DNA of 64,000 nt, taken from the NCBI RefSeq assembly GCF_022965805.1, contig NC_133101.1, positions 4,836,001 through 4,900,000 of the forward strand, written 5' to 3'. Made by a program: the position numbers and the translations under genes. Below the pieces are notes generated by a model, which saw nothing but the letters and a program-made list of their open reading frames with translations, ran no database searches and was not told the DNA's origin. The DNA comes from Primulina eburnea (taxonomy: Eukaryota; Streptophyta; Magnoliopsida; Lamiales; Gesneriaceae). Below, piece after piece: positions 48,359 through 61,100 of this stretch; position 1 is the stretch's first letter; each line of letters opens with the position of its first letter.

Positions 48359-51300
48359 TCATGCTGCACAAGGGGGTACCATGCATCTCCTAAAGAATCC
48401 CAATACTTTTTTCTGCATGAAATAAGAATAATCTTATGAGAATATGTAGACGATACTTTATCTAGTAACTAATTGAGGTGATATTATTTACAAGGGTACT
48501 TCAATGTTGACCATAAAATGTTTTGAGTATTCAAGAAATAGAATTCTTGCATCACCTAACGTGAAACTATAAACGGCACGATTTGTAATCATATAACCAG
48601 CATGCATATATAGTTAACGGCCCGGTGCATGTACTTCAGTGCGTGCGTGCGTGCGTGCGTGCGCTTGTGTATAGTTAGTTATATGCATATATTTCAAAGA
48701 ATTGAGTCTTACTCCTTTGGAATTGTCAACAAGTTCGGAAGGGATCTTGTAAAGATCTTCATCAACCGGCTTTCCAGTAACCGTCGACGTTTGCTGCTGT
48801 GAGACGACATATGCAGGCTTGTTACTTTGTTTCGGGTAGTAGTGCTGATGATTTCTGGGATGATGCATCAGATAGGGAACCTGAACTTGTTTCCTTTGCT
48901 CCTTCTCATTTGAGCAGCCTTTGTCAAATCGTCTCGCCTGCATTATGAAACATGCAACTTTTCAAGATTCAAGCATACATACAATATATATAATGGACTT
49001 CTATCATAACTTGAGCAATCGTTTTCAGTTCTTGCTTACACGGCATAGGACCCGAGTAATGACATTGGCTCAACCCCGGATTTTCGAATGGTGAAATTAA
49101 TTAAGTATAAAAACGAGTTGTTAGATTAATATGGTGGGTAAATATGGTTTTTTTAGATTTTTTTATTCATATAAATTTCCAATTTTAATTTAAAATGATT
49201 GACCTAGGAGTCAAGTAACAAGGATCATTTATCATTGGATACGTGAGAGATACTCAGCTATCCATGGCCCTACATTATTCCAGAATGCGATGTGTAATGG
49301 CAAGTAGAGTTATTGTTACCAGCTAAGCAAGTAGTTTCTGTCCAAGACAAATTCATAAAGAAAAATTTACAAAAGAAAACGGAAAGTAAAACTCAGCATC
49401 TTTGGCGATTTTCACGGGTTTAATTTTGGAGATATATTGTTCCAAGATATATTAATTAAGGTACTTGAAAACTGTATTTTTTGTCATGTACATTTTTTTC
49501 CTAATTTGATGCTCTATATCACCGGATTTCAGTATTCATCTTTCATTTTTTGGTCAATTTTAGTCATTTTTTCGACATGTACATGATGTTTCGTTGACAT
49601 GTGTAGTGACACATGAGCACGTCTAATGAAAAAATATTAAAGTTGTCAAAAATCAAAAAATACTTGAGTAACATTGAAATATGATTACATAGAAAACCAA
49701 GATACAGAAAGAAGAGTGGGTCTCATGTGAGACCGTCTCACGGATCTTAATCTGTGAGACGGATCAACCCTACTCATATTCACGATAAAAAGTAATACTC
49801 CTAGCATAAAAAATAATAATTTTTTATGGATAGCCCAAATAAGAGATCCGTCTCATAAATACGACTCATGAGCCCGACACAAGTTTTAGTCCAGAAAGAA
49901 ACTATCTTATCAGACAAAAAATACAATTTTTCTTTAACATCTTATATTGAAATTATACGTACTTTCTTTTGTTTTTAAAACAAGTTACTTTTTAGTTATT
50001 CTAAATATATCTTCGTGTCGTAATATAGCTAGCTAGGTCAGGCGTGCGTAAGTATGTCAAAAATAAATGTTTTTTTAAAAATATTTTTACAGATTTTTAA
50101 TAATGTAAACTCGAGCAGATATAAAACAAAATTGACATTACTTTACAAGCTGCTGGCGGTGGAAGAAAACTTTTTTTTAAGGTGTTGATTGAAAATTAAA
50201 AGTGGGCAATAAAACCAAATAAAAAAGCAAGTGCCGACACCATCAATCGTGTAGTCCCATGAGTCTCACGGCAAACGTGGGTTAGATCACACGTTACAAA
50301 AAATCTTTATTTGTGATTTTTTAAAAGAAAAAAATAAGAAGCAAGATTTAGGATAAGTCATATATAATTATAGATATATAATTTTATATTTGATTCAACT
50401 AATTTTATTAAAATTGTATTATAAAATACGTTTAAAAAGATCGATAACTTTGTTACCCTTTTGCTATCACACACAGTCAAAAAGAAAAAAAAAAGACTAT
50501 ATGTTTATTTATGTGCAAGGAAAAAATAAAACTTTTAAAATTTAAAGTGAGGGTTATTATTGTAATTGAGTAATCATGTGATAAATTATCATATTCTATC
50601 CACTTGAAATTGATGTAAGCAATAGTTTAGTTGAAATGTGGGAGGGGAAATTATACATTAGTAAAGTAGGTGTCCGTGAGAAGGTATAAGAATAAAGTCG
50701 TAAGTCATATTAATTATATTCATATTTATAATAAAAAATAATATTTTTAACTTAGGACTCGAATAGAATATTCTCGTCTCTAGTTTTGAGACTAGTAAAA
50801 ATATAATGAAATTGCTGATAATCTTGTGGTCTAGTGTTACAATACATTATTTAAATATTATATAGTATTAAATATATAATGAATTGCTAACATATGAAAA
50901 TTGTGAGTTAGAATCCACGTTAGAACATAATATCGTGTGTGTGCGTGTGTGTCGCTACGTCCCATGAAACTGTGTCACACAAGTTTTTGCATATATATAT
51001 ATATAATAATGAAATTTGAAACTAATACATTTGAAATGTGATTTGTATTGTATTAATTAAACATGAAAAAATTAAAATAGCTATAAAAAAAAAGTAAGAA
51101 AAGCTGTATATTTACATAAATACCATCATGCAATCTAATTGTCTATGGTATGAAAATATGACCAAAACAAAGAAACATGTATAAAAATAAATTAATCAAC
51201 CAACCTTCTGTTGAGGAGCTGAATAAATCCGGCGCGGCGGCGGTTTCTCGAACGCCACCCTGCGAGGCGGAGGTCTCTCAAACCCTGAGGCGTAAAGATC

Positions 51301-51636
51301 AGCGCCGCCTCCGGCGCCGCCACCCCAGAAACCGGCGTTGTTGATATTATTGTTCACATAACCGGCAGGGCATTCTCCTGAGCAGCTACATCGGAGCAGC
51401 CCCGCCTGCCTCGCACATTCGAAATACTGCGTAATCGGCAACTCGCCCGCGTTCTCCCAGTCACCAAACGCCGGGATTTGCCCACTTTTCCGGCAGTGTT
51501 CCTGAATCACACACAACCATGCAGCGGAATTATATACGAAGAAACAGATTCTTCCAAGGAAATTTTAATAAAAATTAATTCTTGAAAATTTCAAAATTTA
51601 GAGTATCTGTGTGTGTGTTAGGCTTACCGTAGGCAT
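48359..51636 (-). CDS. RIN4/NOI-domain (AvrRpt2-cleavage-site) family protein
   Basis: Exons on the minus strand: 51636-51628 (ATG CCT ACG only), 51501-51205, 48937-48713, 48412-48359; 582 bp, about 193 residues, frame intact and phase 0 at every join. The N-terminus MPTEHCRKSGQIPAFGDW leads into ENAGELPITQYFECARQAG, which resembles the NOI/AvrRpt2-cleavage core (consensus PxFGxW). A Gly-rich, Pro/Arg-rich middle (PPPRRVAFEKPPPRRIY) follows, then PVDEDLYKIPSELV and a C-terminal KKVLGFFRRCMVPPCAA with two cysteines. In RIN4 and related proteins C-terminal cysteines are acylated to hold the protein at the plasma membrane, so membrane association is inferred. RIN4 is a guarded immune regulator cut by the effector AvrRpt2; whether this relative is cut is unknown. 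Intron 2 is 2.27 kb. Confidence 0.85.
48639..48663. repeat. (GTGC)n microsatellite in intron 3 of the RIN4-like gene
   Basis: About six GTGC units run just downstream of the exon 3 donor (48712). Confidence 0.85.
49713..49890 (+). repeat. GTGAGAC-terminus MITE-like repeat, copy 5, in intron 2 of the RIN4-like gene
   Basis: TCATGTGAGACCGTCTCACGG at the left, CATATTCACGATAAAAAGTA inside, and a mutated right end (CTCATGAGCCCGACACAAG). A more decayed possible copy is at about 50670-50990 in the same intron. Confidence 0.7.
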
Positions 51637-53844
51637 TGTAACCAGAAAGGAACTGAAAAGACAAATAATAAGAAACGAAAAGGGGCTGTGGGAAAGAAGT
51701 AGTGGGTGTTGAAAAGTTTGGTCATTGGCACCAAAAACTAGCAAAAAAGTCCAACGACTCCATTATGTGTCAGGTTTTTTTGACATAAAATATTTCAACA
51801 ATAAGAAAATATATAATTTTTTTTAAAACGTGACAACAGCTTTCAACGCTTCTTTGGATCGACTGATTTTTTTTATCTTACACTTTGTTGTTAATCAGGA
51901 TCATTGTTTAACATTAATTCTTTAGATACCTAATTTTATTTTTATATATGACAGTGTTGAGTCTCGTGCTAAATGACGCACTATAAAGAGGTTGAACGTA
52001 GTTGTGTGTCAATGAGTTAAGTTTTTTAGCTCATGATCCGGAGAAAATAATATCTTAATACTGGTGTTATCTTATATTGTCTTAGATATCAGTTTTATCA
52101 TTTTTTTATTATTGACGTAGTCCCCACCAAAATCCGGTGTCGTTTTTCACGCCGCTTCACCAGTTTGACGACGTCAAATTTTAAATATTTGTAAACTTTA
52201 GACATTTCTCTAACTAATCCTACCAAAAACTTTAATTTATTTGGAAGGTAAAAATATTTGTATAGGCAGACAAATTAATACACGCCTCTGTTTGAGTAGA
52301 AATAGTCCCAACAGGTTTTAGTTGTTAAAATGATTGAATGAGTATGAATAAGCTTCTTCTTCTTTTTTTTTTTTAATATATCTCTGCAAGTTCTAAATTT
52401 AACTAAAATTCTTATCATACATTGGAAACTATAATATAGCAAAATTTATATTGTACATTGTCAAATTCTAATATATAAAAGTGCAATTACATAAACATAG
52501 AAATTTACATTATCAGCGCAAATAGCAATTAGATAAGTACCTATAAAAATTTATTTTTTAACATTATATCTACATAGCTATACATTTCATAAAACATAAG
52601 AATAAAAAATGGAAATTAAATTTTGGTGCACTATTTTTTTTTTTAATTTTGGTCCATCAAGTTTTCGAAGTTTTGTTTTAGTGCACAAACTTTGAAATTT
52701 TTAACCATTTACTCTATTTTGACGGAGTTTTGAGTGCTGCTACTATAAATTAATGACATTTTTAATGTCAGATCAGCACCTGAATAAACTGATATAACTC
52801 GTTATTAAAAGTTACTGATCCAAAACTAAATTTTCAAAATTTAGTAAATCGACATCCAAAATTAGAACCGATATCTTTTACCTAAATAAAACAAGGAATA
52901 AGGTGAGATATGGGTTAAATACGAAGGATGAAACATATTTTACAAACTTTTTATTAAACAATTTTATTTTTGCAGTAATAAAATAGCAAAATAAAAACAA
53001 TCTACTTTTCTTTTATATCTTTCTGATAGGGAAAAAATGAAATGCCTTCAACTAATTTCTATTTGGTGATAATTGCACGCATCGCTGTCTATGAATTATC
53101 CATTCAAATTCATCAATAATGCATGAACTTAAAAGTACTACTAAAGGAGTGACGAAGGATAGTGTTGAAATAATTGAATCCAGCTAAATATATTGTATTT
53201 AAATTTTATTAAATATCGGTTCAAAATAAAAAAAAAATACACTATATTTTACATTCTATATTAATAAATTATCTAGTTCATTATATGATGTTAGCGAACA
53301 TTCAGACATGAAATCGACTGTGGATTTGTTTTAATCTTAATAAATTTAAATATCAATAATCATGTTAAAAATTAGGAATTATTTAATATATTGAACATAA
53401 TAGTTTAATTTTAAATTCCGTGGAAAAATATTTTTAGATTTGATTCAAAACATTATTGAATATATTCAAATTCAGTAATTATAAATATAAAACAATTATT
53501 GTTCAAACCGTACACCTATAAAATTTACATTTCATTGCATATGATTGAATCAACAAATCTGTGTTTTTCACACATGGTAAAAAAATTATTAGAAGAACAA
53601 ATTTTATAAATAAACTTCCAGTTTTATTCCCGTTCAATTCATTTAAAAGATGTTTGAACAACAATAAAAATCTAAAAAAATATTAATATATAAATGGAAC
53701 TATATATTGGAACAAAAAAAAATAAAGTAAATATATATAATTTGTTAATTGTCCCACAATCGGTTGGATAAATAACATTTGAGTGGTATATATGGGATTG
53801 GACAATCATCCTTCTTGAGCTAGCTTTTGGGATGGAGTTAGGTC
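51637..53844. other. Intergenic AT-rich sequence upstream of the RIN4-like gene
   Basis: No recognised gene or element. Small open frames lack family motifs. Confidence 0.5.
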
Positions 53845-54034
53845 CAGGGACGGAGGGACATTAGCTTGTACCTAAAGCCCGGGTGGCCCGATTTTTTTTG
53901 AAAAAATTTATAGGTAAATTTTGTATAATTTTAGAATAATATGATAGTAAGCCCGGGTATATCAATTTAAAATATTTAAAAATTTTAGAGATTAAATCTA
54001 GCCCGAGCGGAACTATATTTCTGGCTCGTCCCTG
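53845..54034. mobile_element. Small hAT-like MITE, 190 bp
   Basis: Ends CAGGGACG (53845) and CGTCCCTG (to 54034) are inverted. The 8-bp flanks GTTAGGTC and ATTAAGTC match at 6 of 8. It carries two GCCCGGG boxes. The terminus resembles CAGGGCCG of the hAT relic at 7838. Confidence 0.65.
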
Positions 54035-54596
54035 ATTAAGTCCACGTTTCAATCTTAATATAATTGAGATGTAAAAAATACAAAACAGTATTTAAAAAAG
54101 TAGGATCTTAGATGAGCGGAGAAATGTCAAGAAAAGATGGGGGAAAAGTCAATTTTTAGTGTAAACATGTTGAAAAGGTTGTCGTTGACTAAGGTTAAAA
54201 TTGGGCCTCTTTTTTTTACTAGGAATATGATTGTGAAGGTGCGTGGGTCCCCGTACATTGATTATCAAATAAAAATGGTACAAAGTTTTAAAGAAAGAGT
54301 GTGAGTGCAGTGGTTGTGTTTCCAAAATGTTCAGTCTCGACTTACTTCTTTGTTGTCCTTTTTAGGCAGTAACATGCACGATAATCAATGGCAATTGTTA
54401 TTTGAATAATTGCATCAGATCCATGTGAATCTATATCTATTTCTTTTTAGATATATCATGAAGCTTGCAAGATATTCGCGTGAAAATCTTGGGGAATTCT
54501 ACCTTGGCTGTCCCCTCCACTTGTCATTTCCCACGATTATAACGTCGTATATACTAATGTATCGAATATTTTGCAACCTTCATTATTTATATATAT

Positions 54597-54654
<58 letters not shown>

Positions 54655-55000
54655 CATCGATGAACGCTGTATAATATTTTTTATAATTCATTTGATTTAT
54701 ATTTAAATGAGGATCAAAATATAATTCTAAGAAATAGTGAGAGACTAAATTGTAATTTTGGTATATAAATTAATAAATAAATTGAAAAATAAAAGAATAA
54801 AAAAAGACCTCACTGAGAATTGAACTTATAACCTAAATCCCAAGGAAAAATAACTCTATCTGCTGAACTACATATAACTTACATTAAAAGTTTTAACATT
54901 TTATTTTTATATATAATTATTAAAACAGAACATGACAGCAAAATTAGTTACTTTAAGTATCTCAAACTTAATAAAATAATATATATATAAATATATATAA

Positions 55001-55044
<44 letters not shown>

Positions 55045-55235
55045 GCACACACATATGTATATATGACCTGTGGCGCCTGCCTACGTGGCACACCCACAAC
55101 CACACAAAATTTTTTGTTTTGTTTTTTTAAAAAAGGCTGACCAATCATGCACTGCTACGTAGGCGGTGCTCATGGAACCCTGCACACCAGGTGTGCAGGG
55201 TAACAAATTCGTATATATATATATATAAATATAAA
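54035..55235. other. Intergenic sequence with microsatellites and a short inverted repeat
   Basis: It has a long (TA)n tract (about 54597-54648) and a (TA)n(CA)n tract (about 55000-55050). The inverted pair TGCCTACGTGGCA (about 55077) and TGCTACGTAGGCG (about 55152) is followed by a perfect short palindrome ACCCTGCACACC-AGGTGTGCAGGGT at 55177-55201. No coding. Confidence 0.6.
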
Positions 55236-55924
55236 AAAGTGTTTTAAAAGCGGTAGGGCGGGGCGGTTACCTACCGCCTAGCGCCTAGGCGCCAGGCAGT
55301 TGTCTAGGCAGTTTTTTTTAAAGCTTAAATTCTTGGAAGAGAGAGATTCTCCATCCTCTTGAAACCTTGCCCTAGCTCGAGTCGAGTTGAGTCCGGGATC
55401 GGGTGCCTTGGATCCTATAATGAGCTTGGTATGGGAGTCATTTGTAAACTAACACCAAGCTAATTAAAGGTGTAAATGGGCAATGTTGTGGCGTTCTATG
55501 CATTAGCCAACAACTATACGTAATATCACTTCCATGTTTCATATGACTATAACAAATATATATTGTGACAAAAGGTTTCTTCGCGTCACAGAAAAAACTG
55601 AAATGTGATATTATTCTGCAAATACCTTTAATCGTGAACAATGTAATTAAATTTATGAATCGATAATTTAATAATTTATTCAATTCTAACTTGGGCTTAT
55701 ATTAATACTTTGATAAATTAATAACCCAATACGATAAAACCTTATAAATTAATACTCGAAAAATAAATAATCTATCTAAATTTTTTTTTTCCCTCGATTC
55801 CCTACTTGGGCCAATGTACTAAATTAATAATTTCAGCAAATTAATAAAACAATAGTTTTTCGACAGACTCTTGTATAAACATATGGCCCCGTCATTATTA
55901 TAAATTAATGATTGTCTAAAATTA
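55236..55924. repeat. Partial MITE-like repeat end and AT-rich intergenic sequence
   Basis: 55240-55330 (TGTTTTAAAAGCGG, CCTAGGCGCCAGGCAG) resembles the left end of the family at 1731 and 55925. No right end was found; the rest is AT-rich. Confidence 0.4.
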
Positions 55925-56655
55925 TGTGTATAACCAGTTTTTTCAAAAGCATTAGGCAGACGGCTATCCACGGTCGAGCGCCAAGGAGCCTAGACAATTT
56001 TTTTTTAAAACCTAAATATCTCTATTTTTTTTTATCTCCATATTTATCAAATAATTTATTTATATCATATTCAAACTCAAAATTGATAATATATTACGGA
56101 ATGCAATAATCGTCTCTGCTAAGTGGAGCAATCGAAACGCGATGCTTGAGTTGTTGTACATTTAAAAATATCTGAATAACACAATTACCAGCAACTATAA
56201 TTTTTGTCAAGGAGAACAAACATTATACCCTACAATTGGTTTCAGAGCCAATATCGCGAGTTCGATTCTCATTGATGACAAATAGTGCAATTATTGAGAG
56301 AGAGATCATTGTGATCACTAATTATCTCTGTTGGTAGAATAATCAAAACGTGATGTTTAAGCTGATGTATAGTTTTAAAAATTGAGTTGCATCATTATCA
56401 TCAATTATAACTTTTGTTAACTAACGTTCAATCTTACATATATCCATCTTCTTTATTAAATACAAATAGATTGAAAAATATATAAAACAATTTTTTTAAA
56501 TAAAATAAAAATCTATATATTAAATTAGGCGGCTGTCTAGGTGGATTTTTTTGAGCCGCTGATGTTTTAACTACACCTAGATGAATCATTTTTTTCTAAT
56601 AATTGGGCGTTGGACACTACCTAAACGGTCATAAGCTGCCCTTTTAGAACATTAT
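55925..56655. repeat. MITE-like repeat, copy 2, split by a TRIM
   Basis: Left part to 56094, right part from 56439. They align end to end with the uninterrupted copy at 1731-2051 (CAAACTCAAAATTGATAATATAT | CCATCTTCTTTATTAAATAC). The right end is CCCTTTTAGAACATTAT. Confidence 0.6.
56095..56438 (+). mobile_element. TRIM (miniature LTR retrotransposon), 344 bp
   Basis: Two direct repeats (about 56095-56234 and 56307-56438) share TCTCTG, then CGAAACGCGATG/CAAAACGTGATG, and end CTACA/TTACA. Between them lie a primer-binding site TTGGTTTCAGAGCC (56236-56249; the usual tRNA-iMet PBS is TGGTATCAGAGC) and a purine tract GAGAGAGAGA (about 56297-56305). The 5-bp target-site duplication TATAT is at 56090-56094 and 56439-56443. 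No coding capacity. LTRs have diverged substantially, so the insertion is old. Confidence 0.8.
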
Positions 56656-58192
56656 GTATAACAATGATAATTTAGTATAATATGATTTTATTATTGATTA
56701 TCTTTTCTTGAATTTTAATTGTAGTTGAATTCATCTATAACTTTTCATAATGCACTCCAATTATTTGGTGTTGCATTATCAAATCGGAACAAAAAAAATC
56801 ATGAATAATGGTTGTCGCTAATCGCTATAGAACTTCTCTCGTATAATCAAAGTTCCAAAGGATATATAGTCATATTACATGGTGCATGTCATTCGATTAA
56901 TTAACATAATGAGTATTACTTAAATATTAAAAACAATAAATAGCATAAATTACATTGTATAGAAATGGTTGGAAAGAAACAACTATATTTGCTATATAAA
57001 TTACGGAACGTGATCCTTGAACCGTTGTATAATTTAAAATTTTGAGTTTATTATAAAAATGCACCAAAACATTGTGGAACCGAGGATGTACTCATGGTTC
57101 TACGTCCAATATAATATTTTTTTAAAAACATTTGCAGACTATATAATAAAAGATTTCTATTACAAGAAAACATGGCCTCGGTTTTGTTTAATAGTAAAAT
57201 AAAATATAAAATGCTCGAATTAAATATATGAAAAATGCAATTTCATTCTAGCATATTTGTCTATTTGCGATTTAAATCATATATATTATCAAATTTCAGT
57301 TTTAGTACGTAATTTTTATTTTTTGTAATTTTACTATTTTTTTTCGAAGTTGGGATGACATCGATCGGATGGTGGCGCGACACCAAACACATTCGAAAGA
57401 AAAAATGAGTGAAATTGTCAGAGTTTTAAAATATTGGAGAAAAAATATTCGATAACATAAATGAACGGAATCTAAAAAAACAATTAAATATATGACCAAA
57501 ATTGCATTAATTTTTCCTCAAATGTATTTTGTAGTTTGCATCGTAAACTAATGTATCCAATTTTGACTTAATGAATAAATGTCTTGCGAAGAACAATTAC
57601 TAGAAACCACCTATAAAAAAAGAAACTTATGTCCATTATATCATTCTGTCCGCCTTTTTCCTCGGAACGAGTTACCAAATTTCCAAGGCAAAAAAATCAT
57701 TCTTCCATCCAAATGCATGTCCAATTGTCCATAAACAACACGCCCTTTTTTTCTCTTCTTCTCCAAAAAACATCGATTTTTTTTTTTATTCTCTTGATCA
57801 AATTATTCACTATTCGTTTTACCATTTTTGTTTCCATTCAGGGGTCCTTCATTTTTTGGAGGACCCGAAGCTCCAATCCACACCATGCATGCATTATTCC
57901 TTCACCGATGAACCCTTTTCTTAAATAGCTTTCTGGGATTTGAATTGGCAAAATAAATAACGACATTTTTCGCAAGATTTTTCGCATCATTCCGTTGATT
58001 CATTCGCTTTGTTTATGCAATATTTTGAGGCCCGGAGAAACAAGGAAATTGTAGACTAATTTGCACTTTTAATTTGGCGTGGAGGTTGGGGCCATACATA
58101 ATTTTTATTTTTATTTTTTGTGTTTATATTTATAATTTATATCCTTTTAGTTTGGCTTTGGTGAAGAATTATCATATACCAAGGGTGAAGAA
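56656..58192. other. Intergenic AT-rich sequence upstream of the kinase-like gene
   Basis: No gene recognised. TATAAAAAA at about 57612-57619 is a possible TATA box for the kinase-like gene if its leader is long or spliced; this is unsupported by transcript data. Confidence 0.4.
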
Positions 58193-61100
58193 ATGAGTTG
58201 CGGTTGCCTCCCATGTTTTGGAAGTAAGGAAGAAACCCAGGCAGAGGATAATTTGCCTGTAGCTCAGGCAAAAAATGTATCTACTCATTTATCACCTCCT
58301 CATGGTGAGCTTAATTGTCTTCCTTTAAAATCATTATATTTTATGATCATGTACGAATTTTTTAGGGTTGAATTAGAATTTTTTTGTCTTTTCAATAATT
58401 TTTTATTCTTTCTGAATTTCGAGTAGTATTCAATATTATTTCGATTATCTAATAAATCACTTAATGATAATATGTATATTATATATCCGATCATTAGTTT
58501 TCTTCTAGACATTTTTTCTCGTTCTTATCCAAATTTTTATGATAAGAAGTTCATTGCTAAATTTTGAAACATTGTAGTATAATAGTTTGGGGACTCATTC
58601 GAAAATGTACAAAATATAATTTAAAGGCGATAAATGGCTCGATTCGGATCAAATTTGAATCTATATCGTTGATAAAAGTTCAGTTAGTATCAAATGTATG
58701 GACAATATTTTCATCAAGTTTGGAAATGTCATATGTCTGAGAAATTCCAAACCATTCAATATTATTATAGAACAAAAAGTTCAAAACTTCCAATTTTTTT
58801 TATTGGTTCCAAAAACTTCCCAATTTTTCACATTAGACAAATATGCAATCCTTTCTGAAGTTTCAATTCTTCTACAACGCGGTCTAACTCCATTTCCATT
58901 GAGTTTATGTAGCTATCTCCTTTTTCGCTCTTTGAATTCTTGTTTTGAGAAAACATGATTTGACTAGGATTGTCCATTTTTATTAATTCCAAGGCTTTCT
59001 CTGTAGTTTTTTTTTCTTTCTGCATAGCTCGATAATCTCATTTTCATCTATTTTCGGAAGACGTTTGAGTCCATAAAATTTAAATTTCGCTGAGAGTTTT
59101 GAGAGCGCACACACACACATAATCCTAAATTAAGAAAAAAATGACGAAAAACACAATCAAGAATTTATGGCTTCTTATTATACCTTGTTGTTTTCTCTTT
59201 GCAGTGCATAGCAGTATGCAAGCTCCATCTGTCGAAACCGGTAATAAACCAGATTCTCCACCTGCAGAAAATGGAGAGAACACTGCAAAAACCTTCACTT
59301 TTCGCGAACTTGCTATAGCAACAAAGAACTTTCGACAAGAATGTTTATTAGGAGAGGGTGGATTTGGAAGAGTATTTAGAGCCACACTTCAATCAAGTGG
59401 ACAGGTACACTATGCATTTGCACGTATCAACAAAATTTGTATTTCTTGCCAGTTTAGCTAATTTTCATGAAGATTGTTAACTTTTTTGTCTTTCTTCCGG
59501 CAGATTGTGGCTGTAAGACAACTAGACAGGAGTGGAACACAAGGGAGCAAGGAGTTCCAAGTTGAAGTTTTGATGTTGAGTCTGCTTCAACATCCGAATC
59601 TAGGTCAGTCTGATCGGATATTGTGCAGATGGAGAACAACGGCTTTTAGTGTATGAATACATGCCAGCAGGATCTCTGAAAAACTTCCTATTTGGTACCT
59701 TACATTCGTTTTTAACTCATTTGTGACCACAATTTTATCTGACTTGTGGGTCTTTTATTTACGCATCATACGCCTTATAAGTATGTCATCTATGGTGCTA
59801 ACTTGGAATTTATTTTGTTCGAATTTTGCAGATCTTCCACCTAATAAAAAGCCATTGAACTGGTCTACAAGGATGAAAATAGCTTTGGGGATCGCTCAAG
59901 GGCTCGAATACTTGCACGAAAAGGCCAATCCTCCTATCATATACCGAGACTTGAAAGCTTCAAATATCTTGCTTGATGAGATGAACAACCCCAGGCTGTC
60001 AGAATACGGGCTTGCAAAGCTCGTGCAGAGTGGCAATAAGATGCATGTGCCTAGAGTCATGGCAACATATGGCTATTGTGCACCCGAATATGAAAGGCAT
60101 GGTGAGCTGACATCCAAGTCAGACGTGTACAGTTTTGGGGTCATTTTGCTTGAGCTCATCACCGGGCGTAAAGCCTTAGACACAACGCGGCCAGTAGACG
60201 AGCAAAATATAGTTAGTTGGGTGAGTATGATCACTTCTATACATTTTGAAAACATAGCTTAGATTTTGAGAAATATAGTACTTATCTAACTTGGCAAGAT
60301 TTGTGCATACATTCGAATAGGCACAACCCATTTTCCGAGACCCAAAAATTTTCCCTGAAATGGCGGATCCGTTACTTAAAAAGGATTTTCCCATTACAAG
60401 CCTAAACCAAGCAGTGGGAGTCGCATCAATGTGCCTGCACGAGGAACCATCAGTCCGTCCCTTGATCACGGATGTCGTGGCAGCACTTAGCTTCCTCGCC
60501 ACGGCTCCTCCTGAAACTCCAGTTCCTGCTCGTCTTATGTCTATACTGTCATCAAGGGTTGAAAATCCGAGCCAACATGGAGCTAACCATTCTTTTAACC
60601 ACGCAAACGCGTCTTACCATAAACGAGACGATAGTTCAGATAGCGATGATGATGAAGACCAAAAGAACAGACCTAAAGAACACGAAAGCTCAACAAGCTC
60701 GGATGATGAGGACTCAAAGAGCAAGTCGAAACGTAACTTCAAAGATTCAAGCAAATGGAGTTCAAGATCTAGTAGAAGCAGAAGAAAGAGCGGGAACAGC
60801 AGCATTTACTCGCGAGATGGCAGTCTCGGATTCAGCATGAGGTATGATAGCAGTTTACCAGAAGATAGTATTCCTCCCAATCTGAGGCAGAGCAGCAACG
60901 TTCAAGAAGCTCATGATCATTCTGATTCTGGTTCTAGCAGCGATGAAGAATCTTCGGATGAAATGTCCCAGGATCATAACATAAGTATAAACTCGAGAAG
61001 TGGTAAAAGCTTGACGTCGACTACGAGACAAGAAAGCTGCGTGAAATCAATCGGTTCTTCTTCAAGCCGCAGCAGCAGCGTCAGTTCCGAAGATGGAGAC

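Noticed and set aside
54410..55148. Open frames with YIYIYI tails
   Set aside because: They are translations of (TA)n microsatellites.
56236..56275. tRNA-like B box (GAGTTCGATTCTC) suggesting a tRNA gene or SINE
   Set aside because: No A box or cloverleaf fits; the flanking direct repeats, PBS and purine tract explain the region better as a TRIM.
60614..60805. Minus-strand Leu/Ser-rich open frame
   Set aside because: It is the antisense shadow of the Ser/Asp-rich tail of the kinase-like gene.
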